Shown piece by piece: positions 35,212 to 44,687 of a stretch of 64,000 bases of DNA; within the stretch, counting starts at the first letter, position 1, and each line of letters starts with the position of its first letter. This stretch comes from Sthenelais limicola (taxonomy: Eukaryota; Annelida; Polychaeta; Phyllodocida; Sigalionidae), in the NCBI GenBank assembly GCA_942159475.1, contig OW804096.1:37695744-37759743 (forward strand), given 5' to 3'. The position numbers and the translations under genes were made by a program. Below the pieces are notes generated by a model that was not told the origin of the DNA, searched no databases, and was given only the letters and a program-made list of their open reading frames with translations.

Positions 35212-35330
35212 CTTCTTCCACTGGCTGTGATGGCATAGAACGATACTTGAGAGTTGATCCAGATGCCCATTTAGTGATCCACTTTATCCATGTACAAACA
35301 TCAACACACAAAGTGACTGACTGCGGCGAT
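35212..35330 (-). CDS. Candidate distal first exon of the ABCC gene
   Basis: A minus-strand segment with a consensus donor (GTAAGT at 35206-35211). A Met codon at 35234-35236 opens MPSQPVEE and the exon ends in phase 1. The ABCC exon at 14453-14532 begins with a pyrimidine-rich acceptor and phase 1, so splicing would continue in frame as VDASKMDYGDIY, adding 13 residues to the N-terminus. The frame stays open upstream of this Met within the exon. Two out-of-frame ATGs lie upstream and stop quickly. The resulting intron of about 20.7 kb is long but not unusual for a first intron. Alternatively this is the first exon of another, unseen transcript. Confidence 0.45.
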
Positions 35331-35364
35331 TTATAAGTGACTACCGGGATGGGTTTATGGCTAC

Positions 35365-35372
35365 TTTATATA
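35365..35372 (-). promoter_or_regulatory. TATA box upstream of the candidate distal exon
   Basis: On the minus strand the sequence reads CCTATATAAAGTAGCC, a consensus TATA box about 130 bases upstream of the candidate Met at 35236. A second TATAAA lies a few tens of bases downstream, followed by TCAGTC, which resembles an initiator. Motif-based only; the start site is not proven. Confidence 0.4.
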
Positions 35373-35379
35373 GGCACTT

Positions 35380-36870
35380 GAGTTGGCAGAAGATTAACGA
35401 TAGTGGATTATCACTGGTAAATTATGGCTTATCTCCATCAAATCCCTTTAGGCTTTAGCTTTGATTGTGAAGAGGAGGTTGAGGTTGATATTTATACGCC
35501 TGCCTGGTTTTATTTCTCTTAGGTGTATAGGTGTACCGTATATTTAGTGTACCAAATAGAAGCCTAGGGTCTGTTTCATGACAAATCTCCATTTAAGATG
35601 CACTTGATAAGGTATTTTATGTTTGTTGGCCAGCTCTAAGCAAAAACAAGGTACGGCCAAAAAGTAGGTGTTTCCGATTTATCTAGCTGAACACTAGGTA
35701 ATTGGGAGGTAAATTCTTTTTTTTAGGGGACCACCATCCAGGAACTGAGAAATAATCAATTTTCTGTCCATGTCATAACAGTAGTTTTTTTAAACATGAG
35801 AAATGTACATTTTAAGAGTTATCTGGTTAGGAAGATTTGTTTTCCTGCTTTGATTTGTTTTGTTAGAAAATCATTTAAAAAAATAGGGAAGCCGTCTGTT
35901 CCATGCCGAATGGCCAGATTGAGTCAAATGCTCAAGGATACGTCCAGAAATTTTACCCGTGAGTATTTTTAGGTGGTGTTACTTTCTGATTTTTTAATTT
36001 TTTTTGAGTGTTGGAGTTTCTTTTTTCAACGCTTTTTTCAACGGAAATAGAACCCATCCACCCACCCTAGCTCTCTCTATCCTTCCTACCTACAATATCC
36101 ATTTGATTTAGTGTTAAATACCATAGACGTACACACCACAACATGCTGTGTACGTCAACGCCACCCACCCTTTAAACATATCAACACTACCGCTATCCAT
36201 TTCGAATATATCCCATTTGCCGGTTACGTTTATTAGCGTAAACGTGACTTCCGGGAACGGTATGGAACCGGTACGGAACAGAATAAGGGATTGGAATGGT
36301 CACGCGATATTGCCGATAATGAATGTTTTCAAAACAGCATTGCTGTACCATTAATGTATGTATTCCTCCAATAGAAAATGTATTATACGATTATAGCTTT
36401 CGATTGACACCAACCAATTTGCTGTATGTGTTGTTAAAGTTTGTGAACTGATCGAGTTATATGGCATAGCTATTACTGGGAAATGACCGGGATATCATGC
36501 GACGACTTCAATTTTTAGTTCCGTGGCAATCCGCCTCTTCTCAGAGGGCGGGGTGGTCGCTAGTGGTCTAGCCAACTAGCATAGGTACACCACTGTGAAA
36601 TCATTCCTCTAAGTATGTCTGGGTGTTTTTAGAGGTGCAATAATTATACAATCATTAACCTACTTACAACATTATCAATCGGCTGATGTACACAGAGGAT
36701 ATAATTATCTATAATTAGACTGTTACCACTCAACACTTTGCCCATCAATAGTTCGGATCATTGACCCATTGATATGTAACCGGTCAGGAACTTGAGCTAT
36801 GCCTTCTACAGTTGTTTTGTTCCCAATCGGAAAGGATATCTATGTGAAATAGGAAAAATCCAAGACTTTC
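35380..36870. other. Upstream DNA of the candidate ABCC first exon
   Basis: No coding motif. Would hold further promoter elements if the TATA box at 35365 is used. Confidence 0.35.
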
Positions 36871-37080
36871 CTTATTGGAATGTCCTTTTCCATATTGGGA
36901 TGTCCTTTTCCTTATTGGGATGTCCTTTTCCTTACTGGAATGTCCTTTTCCATATTGGGATGTCCTTTTCCTTATTGGGATGTCCTTTTCCTTATTGGGA
37001 TGTCCTTTTCCTTATTGGGATGTCCTTTTCCTCTTTGGGATGTCCTTTTCCTCTTTGGAATGTCCTTTTCCTTTTTGGAA
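36871..37080. repeat. 20-bp minisatellite, 10.5 copies
   Basis: Exact 20-base period, unit CTTATTGGGATGTCCTTTTC with single-base variants. Because 20 is not a multiple of 3 and the unit lacks stops, all three plus frames stay open. Confidence 0.97.
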
Positions 37081-37170
37081 TATCCACTGGCTATTGTCAG
37101 TTCTTTTCACCCAAAAGTACCATGATGTATTCCTATGGCAACATATATATGCCCAATGAAACAATATGGG

Positions 37171-37400
37171 GTTGAGAGGGAGAGGGAGGGAGAGCGGGAG
37201 TGGGAGGGTAAGCGGGAGAGGGAGGGTGGGATGGAGAGGGAGGGTGAAAAGAAGGGGGAGAGGGGAGAGGGGAGGGGTATAGTAGGGTGAATGGGAGCGG
37301 AAGGGGGAGAGGGAGAGGGAAGGTGAGAGGGAAGGTGAGCAGGAGGGGGCAGGGAGAGGGAGAGAGAGAGGAGGAGAGGGAGAAAGAGAAAGGAAGAGAA
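37171..37400 (+). repeat. Polypurine tract
   Basis: About 230 bases of G and A on the plus strand with very few pyrimidines (GGGAGAGGGAGG-like). Could adopt triplex DNA; produces open frames on the other strand that are not genes. Confidence 0.92.
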
Positions 37401-37409
37401 GACAGCAGA

Positions 37410-39090
37410 CTGACAGCATGGTAGGAAAGGAGACATGTGTGTGAACATAGTCTAGTTGCTATGGTGACCACTGGTCAGTGATCACTCATGCATGCAGCTG
37501 CATGGGAGCAACACACAGTGGTCATGTGTTATATAACAGGGGATGTGCCCTTTGGTACAGAGACAAAAGGAGTGTACCAGAGGTGAAATAGGAAAAAGGT
37601 GCAGGGATATACTTTTGTGTGGTGGATATCTCAGGGAAATAGTCAAATCTGCTGGGAAATAGGAAGTGAGGAGTTGGAAAAGAATTTGTAGTATGTGAAA
37701 TAGCTTGTACCAAAGAGGAAAAGACTGTACCGATTTCAGCTGATTTTGTCATTGGTACAAATGTCTACTTTGGGACGCAACAACAGTATTGATTCCTTAG
37801 GACATGCCCCATATTTCCAGATATATTTAAGATTATATATAATAGATACTATTTCTACCGATTCTCTTAATTGTTGCTAATACACTATTGTAATATATCT
37901 GGACAAGCCTAAACTGCAGGCGCGCACATAAAGAAGAGACAATTAAAACGAGACAATTTTTAGCAAATCTAGACAAAACCGCGTTCATAAAAAAAATTGT
38001 CCTTATAGCCATTCTCAGGCAGTTTTGTCTCGAAATGTTGAAGCGCGGGCCCTGATCCACCCTTCTGAGAGATAAGGTCATCGTACTTGGATGCATTGAA
38101 TATTTATGCTAATATCTAGGCGACAATTTAATTTTTATCAAATTCAAAAAGCATTAGACACCCCAACCTGTCTATCTGACTTTCCGAAAATTGTATGGTT
38201 ATATTTATATGTTCCTTATATGTTTCCTTAATATATAATATAGGCCTATTCATCACACCAACACCTGAAGATTGTTATATATATAACAATTTTTATTCAA
38301 TAGACATGTACATCAGTATAATGCATTATCGAATGGGGAAACAGTCCCTCTCAAAGTCGCAGTGCGTTACAATGAGTTCTTCCACGGGGTCCCTTAAAAC
38401 GAAGATATCATAATGCGGTACAAGCGAGTGAATGGGAAATAAAAGTTATTTTCTAGAGGTTTCACATTTAGCGATTTGCTTTGAATACATTGTGTGATTA
38501 AAAGTTTACAGTACTCGATTTACTATGATTACATTGTGTGATTAAAACATAACTCACAAGCAATTTAACGTCTCCATTCAAAGATATACTTCTTCGAATA
38601 TGAGAGAAATTATTAAATTTTTTATAGAAACCCTTCTACTAGGGAGACTTGACATTTTCAATGTACATTTTCGAAGGGTACTAATTTAACCTGAAGATAT
38701 GGATACATTCTTCAAAATTCAAATAGCAGCTAACCAGTTTACAGTAAGCTTACAATAATACCGCCTAACTATTATGACAGTTAGGCTGGTTAACAATCAA
38801 CTATATAATATGAATCTTTAATACAATAAAATAAACTCCTTTGGTATTAGGAGGAAACACTACAGTGAAGACTGTTTTAATCAGTTTTTCCATATTCCTG
38901 ATTCGGTACAAATTAAAATATATGAATATTTTGTTAGGTTAATTACCGTTATATCGGTCTTTATATTCTCAGGACTTACAGGCCTTTGATGGTGACAACT
39001 TTTTCAAGTTTCAATTTGCTACAATAGATTAGAGTAGCACTCTTACTAAGAATTCATATAATGTATAGACATAGACGTGTATGATTACCC
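37410..39090. other. Intergenic DNA, 3' side of the CR1-like element
   Basis: Holds a possible retroelement 3' end at about 38275-38320 and otherwise no recognisable feature. Confidence 0.4.
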
Positions 39091-39134
39091 ACTATCCCCT
39101 AAGTTTATCCCCTAAGTTTATCCCTTTCCCCTTC

Positions 39135-39350
39135 TTATTTTTGAGGTGTATCGTTGAAAAATGTATCAAAGTCTTGGTGATAAATATGCTTTAAGTAATA
39201 CCTAAACTCTTTTAATGGAACGATTTGTTTCTTGTCAGGTAGATTATTCCACAACGTAGCCATTTTATATAGATAAGATTTCTTGAAAGTCTCGTTATTA
39301 GGAAGCGGGACCTTCAACTTCTTTCCGTGGGCTAGTCTCCTTAAGTTACT
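39135..39350 (-). pseudogene. Frameshifted C-terminal tail of the RT ORF
   Basis: In the frame one base away from the end of the 902-codon ORF the sequence reads SNLRRLAHGKKLKVPLPN and continues to YKMATLWNNLPDKKQ and a final TPQK stop. WNNLP near the C-terminus is typical of CR1/Jockey-type RT proteins. A one-base indel in AGGAAAGGAGT (near 39350) explains the break. Confidence 0.8.
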
Positions 39351-42049
39351 CCTTTCCTATCTACATAAGATTCGTTCAGTGATCTACTATGGGCCCTTTC
39401 TAATATGTGTTTTTCTCTCCTTGTGGTTAAAGAAGGAGTATTCAATTTGACATGTATGTCTTTTGTACTCGTTAGCTTGGGTAATTTTAATATGATTTTA
39501 AAGCATGAATTTTGCAAAGCTTGTAACTTTTGCAAATATACTTGCGGGGCAGAGTCATAAAAGACATCCCCGTAGTCGATGTGGGGGAGAATCATCGTTT
39601 TATATAAAAGGGTCATAGTTTTTTGATCACATAAACCATATAGTTTAGAAAAGGCCTTAACTTTAGGTCTGATTACATTTGACTTCCTTTCAAGGAATTT
39701 TTTAAAGTTAAGATTACTGTCAAGTTCTATCCCGAGATATTTATAAAAGTTCACATTTTCTAGTTCAGATCCTTCAATAAAGTACCTAATGTTTTTTGTT
39801 AACTTAGGTTTTGTACTTATACACAATGACTTGCACTTTTTTATATTCAATGATATCTTATTACAGTTGCACCAGTTAATAATATTGTCTAGATCTCCCT
39901 GTAATACCGAACCATCTCGCTCCTTTAAGTCCCTACTTTTAAATAAAACCGTGTCGTCAGCAAATAATTGAACTGAGCTATCCTTAACAACATTACTTAG
40001 ATCATTTATATAAATTAGGAACATTAGTGGTCCAAGAGAGGTCCCCTGTGGTACACCACAGGTCACCCCTCGAGGGGAAGAGAGTATGCCATTAGCAAGT
40101 ACTCTTTGTGTTCTATTTTCTAAATAATTTTTAAACCAATTTAGAGAATCATCAGTGACGCCATAATCTTGTAATTTGTGGAGAAGAAGCTCGTGGTTAA
40201 CCGTATCAAAAGCTTTACGGAAATCTAAAAATATAAGGTCCACGGCTTTTTTATTGTTAAGATCGTTATAAACATTTTCTAATAAATGATCATGGGCGTC
40301 CACTATCGATGTCCCTTTCCTAAAACCATACTGACCCTCACTAAGGAACTCATTGTCCTCTAGATATGACGATAGTTGCTGTTGGACACAGCTTTCCAAA
40401 ATTTTTGCTGGGAGCTTTATACACGAGATGGGACGGTAATTCCCAGGGGTACCTCTAGCACCATCTTTATACAATGGAGTGACTGTAGCATTTTTAAAGT
40501 CACAGGGTATCGACGATGTCTTAATAGATAAGTTATAAAGAAACGCAAATTGTTCGGAGAGGGCTATCATGCATGGCTTGAGAATTTTGGTTGGGAGTAG
40601 CTCAATTCCCGAGGCTTTGTTATTACCAACCTTCCTTACTGCTGATTCCACTTGTGTCCAAGTGATCTCAGAAAGTGAGAAGATTTTTTCAGGGGTTGTA
40701 TCAGTTAGAGTATGTGATATGGGGTCTGAATTAGTATCATTCCCTAGTTTCTTGTCAATAACCTTGGCCAACTGTGGCCCAATATTAACAAAAAATTTAT
40801 TAAACTCATCTGATATATCTTTCCCTTCAAGTTTTATACCTTCTGGAGAGTTAAGTTTAATTTTATCTCCTTTATTAGCCACCTTATCCGGTGACATTAG
40901 AGGTTTTATTATATCCCAGAACTTGTTGGGGTTTCCTCTATTTTCTTTAATTTGTGTTCTTATGTAGTTGTTTTTTGCTTTCTTAATTTCCTTATTAAAT
41001 TGGAATCTCAAGTTTCGAGCCACTACCCAGTCCTCATCCTTATTAGTACGCTTTGCCCTTGCGAACGCCTTATCTCTCTCTTTAGAATGTTGTATAATTT
41101 GTTTATCATACCATTCTGGTAACCTTCTAACTCTATTAAAATATTTTATCGGGCACATCCTATCCACATATTTGATGATGTACGACATCAGCACTTCCCA
41201 CGCCGCCTCCACCTCCTCTATTTTGTAAAAGTCAGACCAATCTAAATTTTGTAGGATTTCTTTAAGGATTTTCACATCAAGGCATTTTGTATTCCTTGCT
41301 TTAAATGATTCAGTATGATAACTATTTCTTGCTTTTTTTATCTGGATATATATTGGCAGGTGATCACTCACGTTTACATTAAGCGTCCCGCTACCATTTA
41401 TAATATTACAGTTAGTGTATGCGTGGTCAATGGAGGTGGCGGAAGACTTGCTGATCCTCGTTTTAACATTGATAACCTGTTGTAAGTTAAATTTATACAG
41501 CAACACTTTAAACCTTTCAGCCCCAATTGATTTCCCCCCTTCTATGTCAGATGCCTCATAATTGAAATCCCCCATTATAATCACTTCCTTTGTCGTATCT
41601 ATTTCATTCAACGTGTCATCTAGTAAATCCAGCGCTTCTTTTAGGTTTCCTTGAGGTCTCCTATAAACATTAAGAATTATTTTACTTTTCATAAACTCCC
41701 TGGAGATTTCAAAAACTTGCAGTTCAATGTCTTTAGTAGATTTACATAGATTGACATATTTGTCCTCCTCCACCGCAATGGATGAGTGTATATATGCAAT
41801 TAATCCTCCCCCTCTTTTTTTTAATGTTCTATCATTTCTGATAGTCTGGTAATTTTGAATTCCAATATGGGCCGGCAATATCTTACTATTCAACCACGTT
41901 TCTTGTAATAAAACGATTTGGGGATTACATTCGATAATAAAGTGTTTTATCTGATCAAACTTAGGTATCAGACTTCTCACATTCCAAGATACGACCTTGA
42001 GCCCTTTAAGGCTCTTGAATATTTTTACATCGTCATTATCATTATCCAT
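39341..42049 (-). CDS. ORF2: APE endonuclease and reverse transcriptase, C-terminus frameshifted
   Basis: 902 codons. The N-terminal APE-type endonuclease shows SWNVR with N23, LLQETW with E50, GDFN with D161 and N163, SIDHAY at about 207, and SDH ending at H230, so its catalytic set looks intact. The RT domain shows NYRPIS (537-542), GQYGFRKG (572-579), LDFRKAFD (608-615), GVPQGTSLGP (665-674) and the catalytic FADD (696-699). Function: nicks target DNA and copies the element RNA in place. The frame stops at VDRKGVT, while the normal C-terminus continues in another frame from about 39350. The start codon overlaps the end of the 91-codon ORF (AATGGATAA). Confidence 0.93.
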   Translation of the reverse strand: MDNDNDDVKIFKSLKGLKVVSWNVRSLIPKFDQIKHFIIECNPQIVLLQETWLNSKILPAHIGIQNYQTIRNDRTLKKRGGGLIAYIHSSIAVEEDKYVNLCKSTKDIELQVFEISREFMKSKIILNVYRRPQGNLKEALDLLDDTLNEIDTTKEVIIMGDFNYEASDIEGGKSIGAERFKVLLYKFNLQQVINVKTRISKSSATSIDHAYTNCNIINGSGTLNVNVSDHLPIYIQIKKARNSYHTESFKARNTKCLDVKILKEILQNLDWSDFYKIEEVEAAWEVLMSYIIKYVDRMCPIKYFNRVRRLPEWYDKQIIQHSKERDKAFARAKRTNKDEDWVVARNLRFQFNKEIKKAKNNYIRTQIKENRGNPNKFWDIIKPLMSPDKVANKGDKIKLNSPEGIKLEGKDISDEFNKFFVNIGPQLAKVIDKKLGNDTNSDPISHTLTDTTPEKIFSLSEITWTQVESAVRKVGNNKASGIELLPTKILKPCMIALSEQFAFLYNLSIKTSSIPCDFKNATVTPLYKDGARGTPGNYRPISCIKLPAKILESCVQQQLSSYLEDNEFLSEGQYGFRKGTSIVDAHDHLLENVYNDLNNKKAVDLIFLDFRKAFDTVNHELLLHKLQDYGVTDDSLNWFKNYLENRTQRVLANGILSSPRGVTCGVPQGTSLGPLMFLIYINDLSNVVKDSSVQLFADDTVLFKSRDLKERDGSVLQGDLDNIINWCNCNKISLNIKKCKSLCISTKPKLTKNIRYFIEGSELENVNFYKYLGIELDSNLNFKKFLERKSNVIRPKVKAFSKLYGLCDQKTMTLLYKTMILPHIDYGDVFYDSAPQVYLQKLQALQNSCFKIILKLPKLTSTKDIHVKLNTPSLTTRREKHILERAHSRSLNESYVDRKGVT

Positions 42050-42317
42050 TAGAAAAGCTTGTTGTACTTAGCAAGCATACCAATTTACTCACTGGATTTT
42101 TTTGTTTCAAACAGAATACCTTTTTTGATCTAATGACATGAGATCCTTCTACCTTAACATAGGTACTACTATTAACTGTAGTTCCTCTTAATGCAATGAT
42201 GAGTGCCGTGTTTCTACTAATTACTGTAGTCACGACCGGAACTTCTTCATGTTCCACATTGTACATGTTTATATACACATTTTTCACAAACTGCCAACCA
42301 TCGATATAAGATACCAT
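42042..42317 (-). CDS. Small ORF upstream of the RT ORF, unknown
   Basis: 91 codons (first Met at 42317) with no motif I recognise: MVSYIDGWQFVKNVY, a Val/Thr-rich middle and a basic segment (RSKKVFCLKQK). Its stop overlaps the RT start as AATGGATAA, an arrangement that could permit reinitiation. It may be part of the element's 5' coding region or chance. Confidence 0.4.
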   Translation of the reverse strand: MVSYIDGWQFVKNVYINMYNVEHEEVPVVTTVISRNTALIIALRGTTVNSSTYVKVEGSHVIRSKKVFCLKQKNPVSKLVCLLSTTSFSNG

Positions 42318-42578
42318 TGTTGAACTACAATGGGGTAAATTACATAGGCACCATGTTTAAAAATCCCACCAATAACCCTTAATAATATAATACCTTATTT
42401 GATCATTATGCTCATTTTTATTTTTACAGTTTACCTAGCATTTGTCCTAATTACTTTGTTATAAGGATTGTACGACTTGATAATACTGTTCAAATATACT
42501 TTGTCACAGAGAATTGTAGTATGTCCATATTACCTGATTCAAGAGAGCAGTCACATTAACCTTTGGATGGTGAATATC

Positions 42579-42804
42579 GGGCTCAGAAAAGCTCCTGTCT
42601 CCTCCTTACAAAAGCTAATTAACCGTCCCCGGATAGTTAATACTGTCAGTTTTAATAACCTAAAGTAAGGGTAGATATCGGGCTCAGAAAAGCTCCTGTC
42701 TCTCCCATAAATGAATGTTTCAATTGTTATCGAACCTTTACATACTTTTTACAATAATACAATAATCGGTTGAAGTTGGGCTCAGAAAAGCTCCTGTCTC
42801 TCCC
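42579..42804 (-). repeat. Three copies of a 27-nt motif at ~100-nt spacing
   Basis: The motif GGGCTCAGAAAAGCTCCTGT (followed by CTCTCCC in two copies; plus-strand reading) starts at 42579, 42680 and 42778. The 27-nt cores are almost identical while the DNA between them differs. Each copy can pair GGGCT with AGCTCC around a short loop. Confidence 0.85.
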
Positions 42805-43101
42805 AATGTGCTAACAGAGTTTGTCTAACAACACATTACAGTTATAATACATTCAGCAACAAATCAATAATGCGAAATTATTAGAGGAGTAGAAGACCAT
42901 TATTATTAGCAGTATTTAGAGTCAAGTCCACACACTCCCATGCCGACTGTCTATATCGTCTTCCATCCATATTGATTATTAATATGACGTTATTAGAACG
43001 TTGTAGTTATTTAGAGCAATAATATTACTGATAGTAATTGTCAATTCAAAGTTGACTTGAGGTGATGAATTGCCTCCGTCTTTTGCATCATAACAGGTAC
43101 C

Positions 43102-43854
43102 TTATTCATCAGGAGGTGGTTGGTTATGTTCTCTGGCTTTCCTATATGCACTGATTAATTGGGTGGCGACTCTCTTCCGTAGGTCTGCCGTTAGGTGACA
43201 TCCATCTTCATCTAAGAGGTGGTACATCGCAGTGTATGTTGGTCGTCCAGAGACCATGTGTCTTCTTCCAGATCTCTTCATATGTATTATTTGGCTCACA
43301 TATGGTGTGGGTAGATCCCTGAGTCTATTGTATAATTTGACGCTGTTATTAAATGCTAAGACTTGCTCATTTAGCACTAGTTGATCCTCCGCTAACTCAT
43401 TGATTTTACCATCCGTTAAACTGTCGCGTAGTTCAGGTTTGGAGCGAGCTATGTAGGAGTTATAGGCAACAATGTCAATTCCAAACGTGGTAGAGAATAT
43501 AACGATTGGAGGGGCCATATGAGGTGGCAAATATTCAGATATTATTTTATTTGCCTCCACCATAGCCTCTGTTGTGTCCGACGATAATTTAGTCTCACAC
43601 GAGTATCTAAGCTTGACCTCACCTGCAGCTTTGTCTTTAATCGTGATATTACAGATTCCGGATGCAACAATGATATAGACTGGTCTTGTTATCCGGATTA
43701 CATTTTTCGCCCTTTGCACTAATGAAATGGTATCAGCTCCCTTCGCCACAAAGATTTCAGTATCAATGTCGGGAGCCAATGACTCGATTATGTTAGTCAT
43801 GCTGGCCCCGCGAGAGTCAAATAGGAGAAGTAGTTCTCTCCTTGGTCTATCCAT
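43102..43854 (-). CDS. SGNH/GDSL-esterase-like ORF of the CR1-like element
   Basis: 250 codons from the ATG at 43854. ELLLLFDSRGASM (about residues 7-19) looks like block I of SGNH hydrolases, with Ser14 after Asp. VASGICNIT (about 64-72) resembles the Gly/Asn blocks, and DEDGCHLT (about 215-222) gives the D-x-x-H pair, so the Ser/Asp/His set is in the expected order and spacing. Known: esterase-type domains occur in ORF1 of CR1-clade elements. No PHD finger, zinc knuckle or RRM is visible. It starts 17 bases after the stop of the 88-codon ORF. It could instead be a captured host gene, but the shared strand and tight packing favour an element protein. Confidence 0.7.
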   Translation of the reverse strand: MDRPRRELLLLFDSRGASMTNIIESLAPDIDTEIFVAKGADTISLVQRAKNVIRITRPVYIIVASGICNITIKDKAAGEVKLRYSCETKLSSDTTEAMVEANKIISEYLPPHMAPPIVIFSTTFGIDIVAYNSYIARSKPELRDSLTDGKINELAEDQLVLNEQVLAFNNSVKLYNRLRDLPTPYVSQIIHMKRSGRRHMVSGRPTYTAMYHLLDEDGCHLTADLRKRVATQLISAYRKAREHNQPPPDE

Positions 43855-43870
43855 GATCACTATATTACAA

Positions 43871-44137
43871 TTATTGTTGTTGGACTTGCGTTTGAGCTCT
43901 ATTATTGGCCCCAGTCGATGTTAGATTGTCCCTGATTTCGTCCAATAGTCTGCCGAACCTATTTTCACCGAGCGCTTTGTTGATCTTCAGTTTGTTTGTA
44001 GCAACAAGGTAACCAAGACTGCAAGAGTTTCCCGCGGCACTCTCATACTCGGTGTGGAACAGTTCGGACTGTTGGGAATATCCCTTGACTAAATCAAAAT
44101 GGTAAATTTTACTGCCTGTGGTTACAGCCATAAGCAT
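43871..44137 (-). CDS. Small ORF 5' of the esterase-like ORF, unknown
   Basis: 88 codons, MLMAVTTGSKIYHFDLVKGY at the start and a Gln-rich end (AQTQVQQQ). The frame is open further upstream to about 44230, with ARSFARVRGSR before the Met, so the true start may be earlier or reached by splicing after TTTTTTTAG. No family recognised. Confidence 0.4.
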   Translation of the reverse strand: MLMAVTTGSKIYHFDLVKGYSQQSELFHTEYESAAGNSCSLGYLVATNKLKINKALGENRFGRLLDEIRDNLTSTGANNRAQTQVQQQ

Positions 44138-44513
44138 TCGGCTACCACGGACCCTAGCAAAGCTACGTGCAAGTACTTCAGAGATGCTTGCGAAAAGAGT
44201 GGTTATATAACTATTATTTCTACTAAAAAAACATGTTGCTTAAACTTTGATTTATTTTCCACATGTAGGATATATTGAGCCCTTGTCGACGGTTCATGAA
44301 CTGGTGTCTTGTTGAAGAAATGGATTGAGAAAATGTTTATTAAATAGCATGATGCATTAAATTTATTTAGGCGCATATAGGCCTATATCCACAAATATTC
44401 TCTACACTGGAATGAATGTTTCTTTACTAATTTTCGTGCCAAAATCTGTGTAACTCAGCATGAATTCAACCTTAAAATTAAATGACAAAGTGTAGGCTAA
44501 TATAGAAAATCGA

Positions 44514-44554
44514 GGCGGGGGGGGGGGGCTTAGGGGTTAAGGGGGGGGGGAGGG
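44514..44554 (+). other. G-run tract, possible G-quadruplex
   Basis: Three or four G-runs, two of ten or more, separated by CTTA and TTAA, on the plus strand about 130 bases upstream of the coiled-coil gene. This could fold into a G-quadruplex; it also looks like a simple-sequence expansion. Confidence 0.6.
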
Positions 44555-44606
44555 ATAAAAGATGGGAGCGGGAGAGATACTGTGGGTACGTGGCGGGAGA
44601 TTGACG

Positions 44607-44655
44607 CCAATCACGTGACGACGTCCTCTAATGACGTCGTCACGGAAGTGACGTC
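44607..44655 (+). promoter_or_regulatory. TATA-less promoter cluster: CCAAT, E-box, CRE-like palindrome, ETS
   Basis: In under 50 bases lie CCAAT (44607-44611), CACGTG (44612-44617), a perfect 11-bp inverted repeat GTGACGACGTC / GACGTCGTCAC (44615-44625 and 44633-44643), and CGGAAGTG overlapping TGACGTC (44643-44655). Such ETS/CRE/CCAAT sets are typical of constitutive animal promoters. The block ends about 33 bases before the ATG of the coiled-coil gene. Confidence 0.6.
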
Positions 44656-44687
44656 TTCATGATTTCGCTGGGGAAAATAAAAGCAAC

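Larger units (their letters stand above)
39130..44140 (-). mobile_element. CR1-like non-LTR retrotransposon, nearly complete
   Basis: One minus-strand unit. From its 5' side: a small ORF (44137-43871), an SGNH-esterase-like ORF (43854-43102), a spacer with three copies of a 27-nt motif, a 91-codon ORF (42317-42042), the endonuclease/RT ORF (42049-39341) and its frameshifted tail (to 39135). Known family facts: CR1-clade elements carry an esterase-like domain in ORF1 and an APE endonuclease plus RT in ORF2, without RNase H. The exact ends and target duplications were not found; a short repeat of GGATAAACTTAG at about 39095-39125 may mark the 3' side. Only one disabling lesion is obvious in the large ORF, so the insertion is much younger than the other RT fragments here. 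Confidence 0.8.

Noticed and set aside
36792..37175. Long repetitive open frames (CPFPYWDVLF-type peptide)
   Set aside because: They are translations of a 20-bp minisatellite, open in all three frames; no start context or conserved domain.
37012..37471. Pro/Ser/Leu-rich minus-strand frames
   Set aside because: Complement of a polypurine tract; low-complexity open frames by base composition.
40569..41228. Plus-strand frames of 86-132 codons inside the RT element
   Set aside because: Antisense shadows of the 902-codon ORF.
44521..44550. Interstitial telomere repeat (TTAGGGG TTAAGGGG look)
   Set aside because: Only two imperfect units inside a G-run tract; no array.
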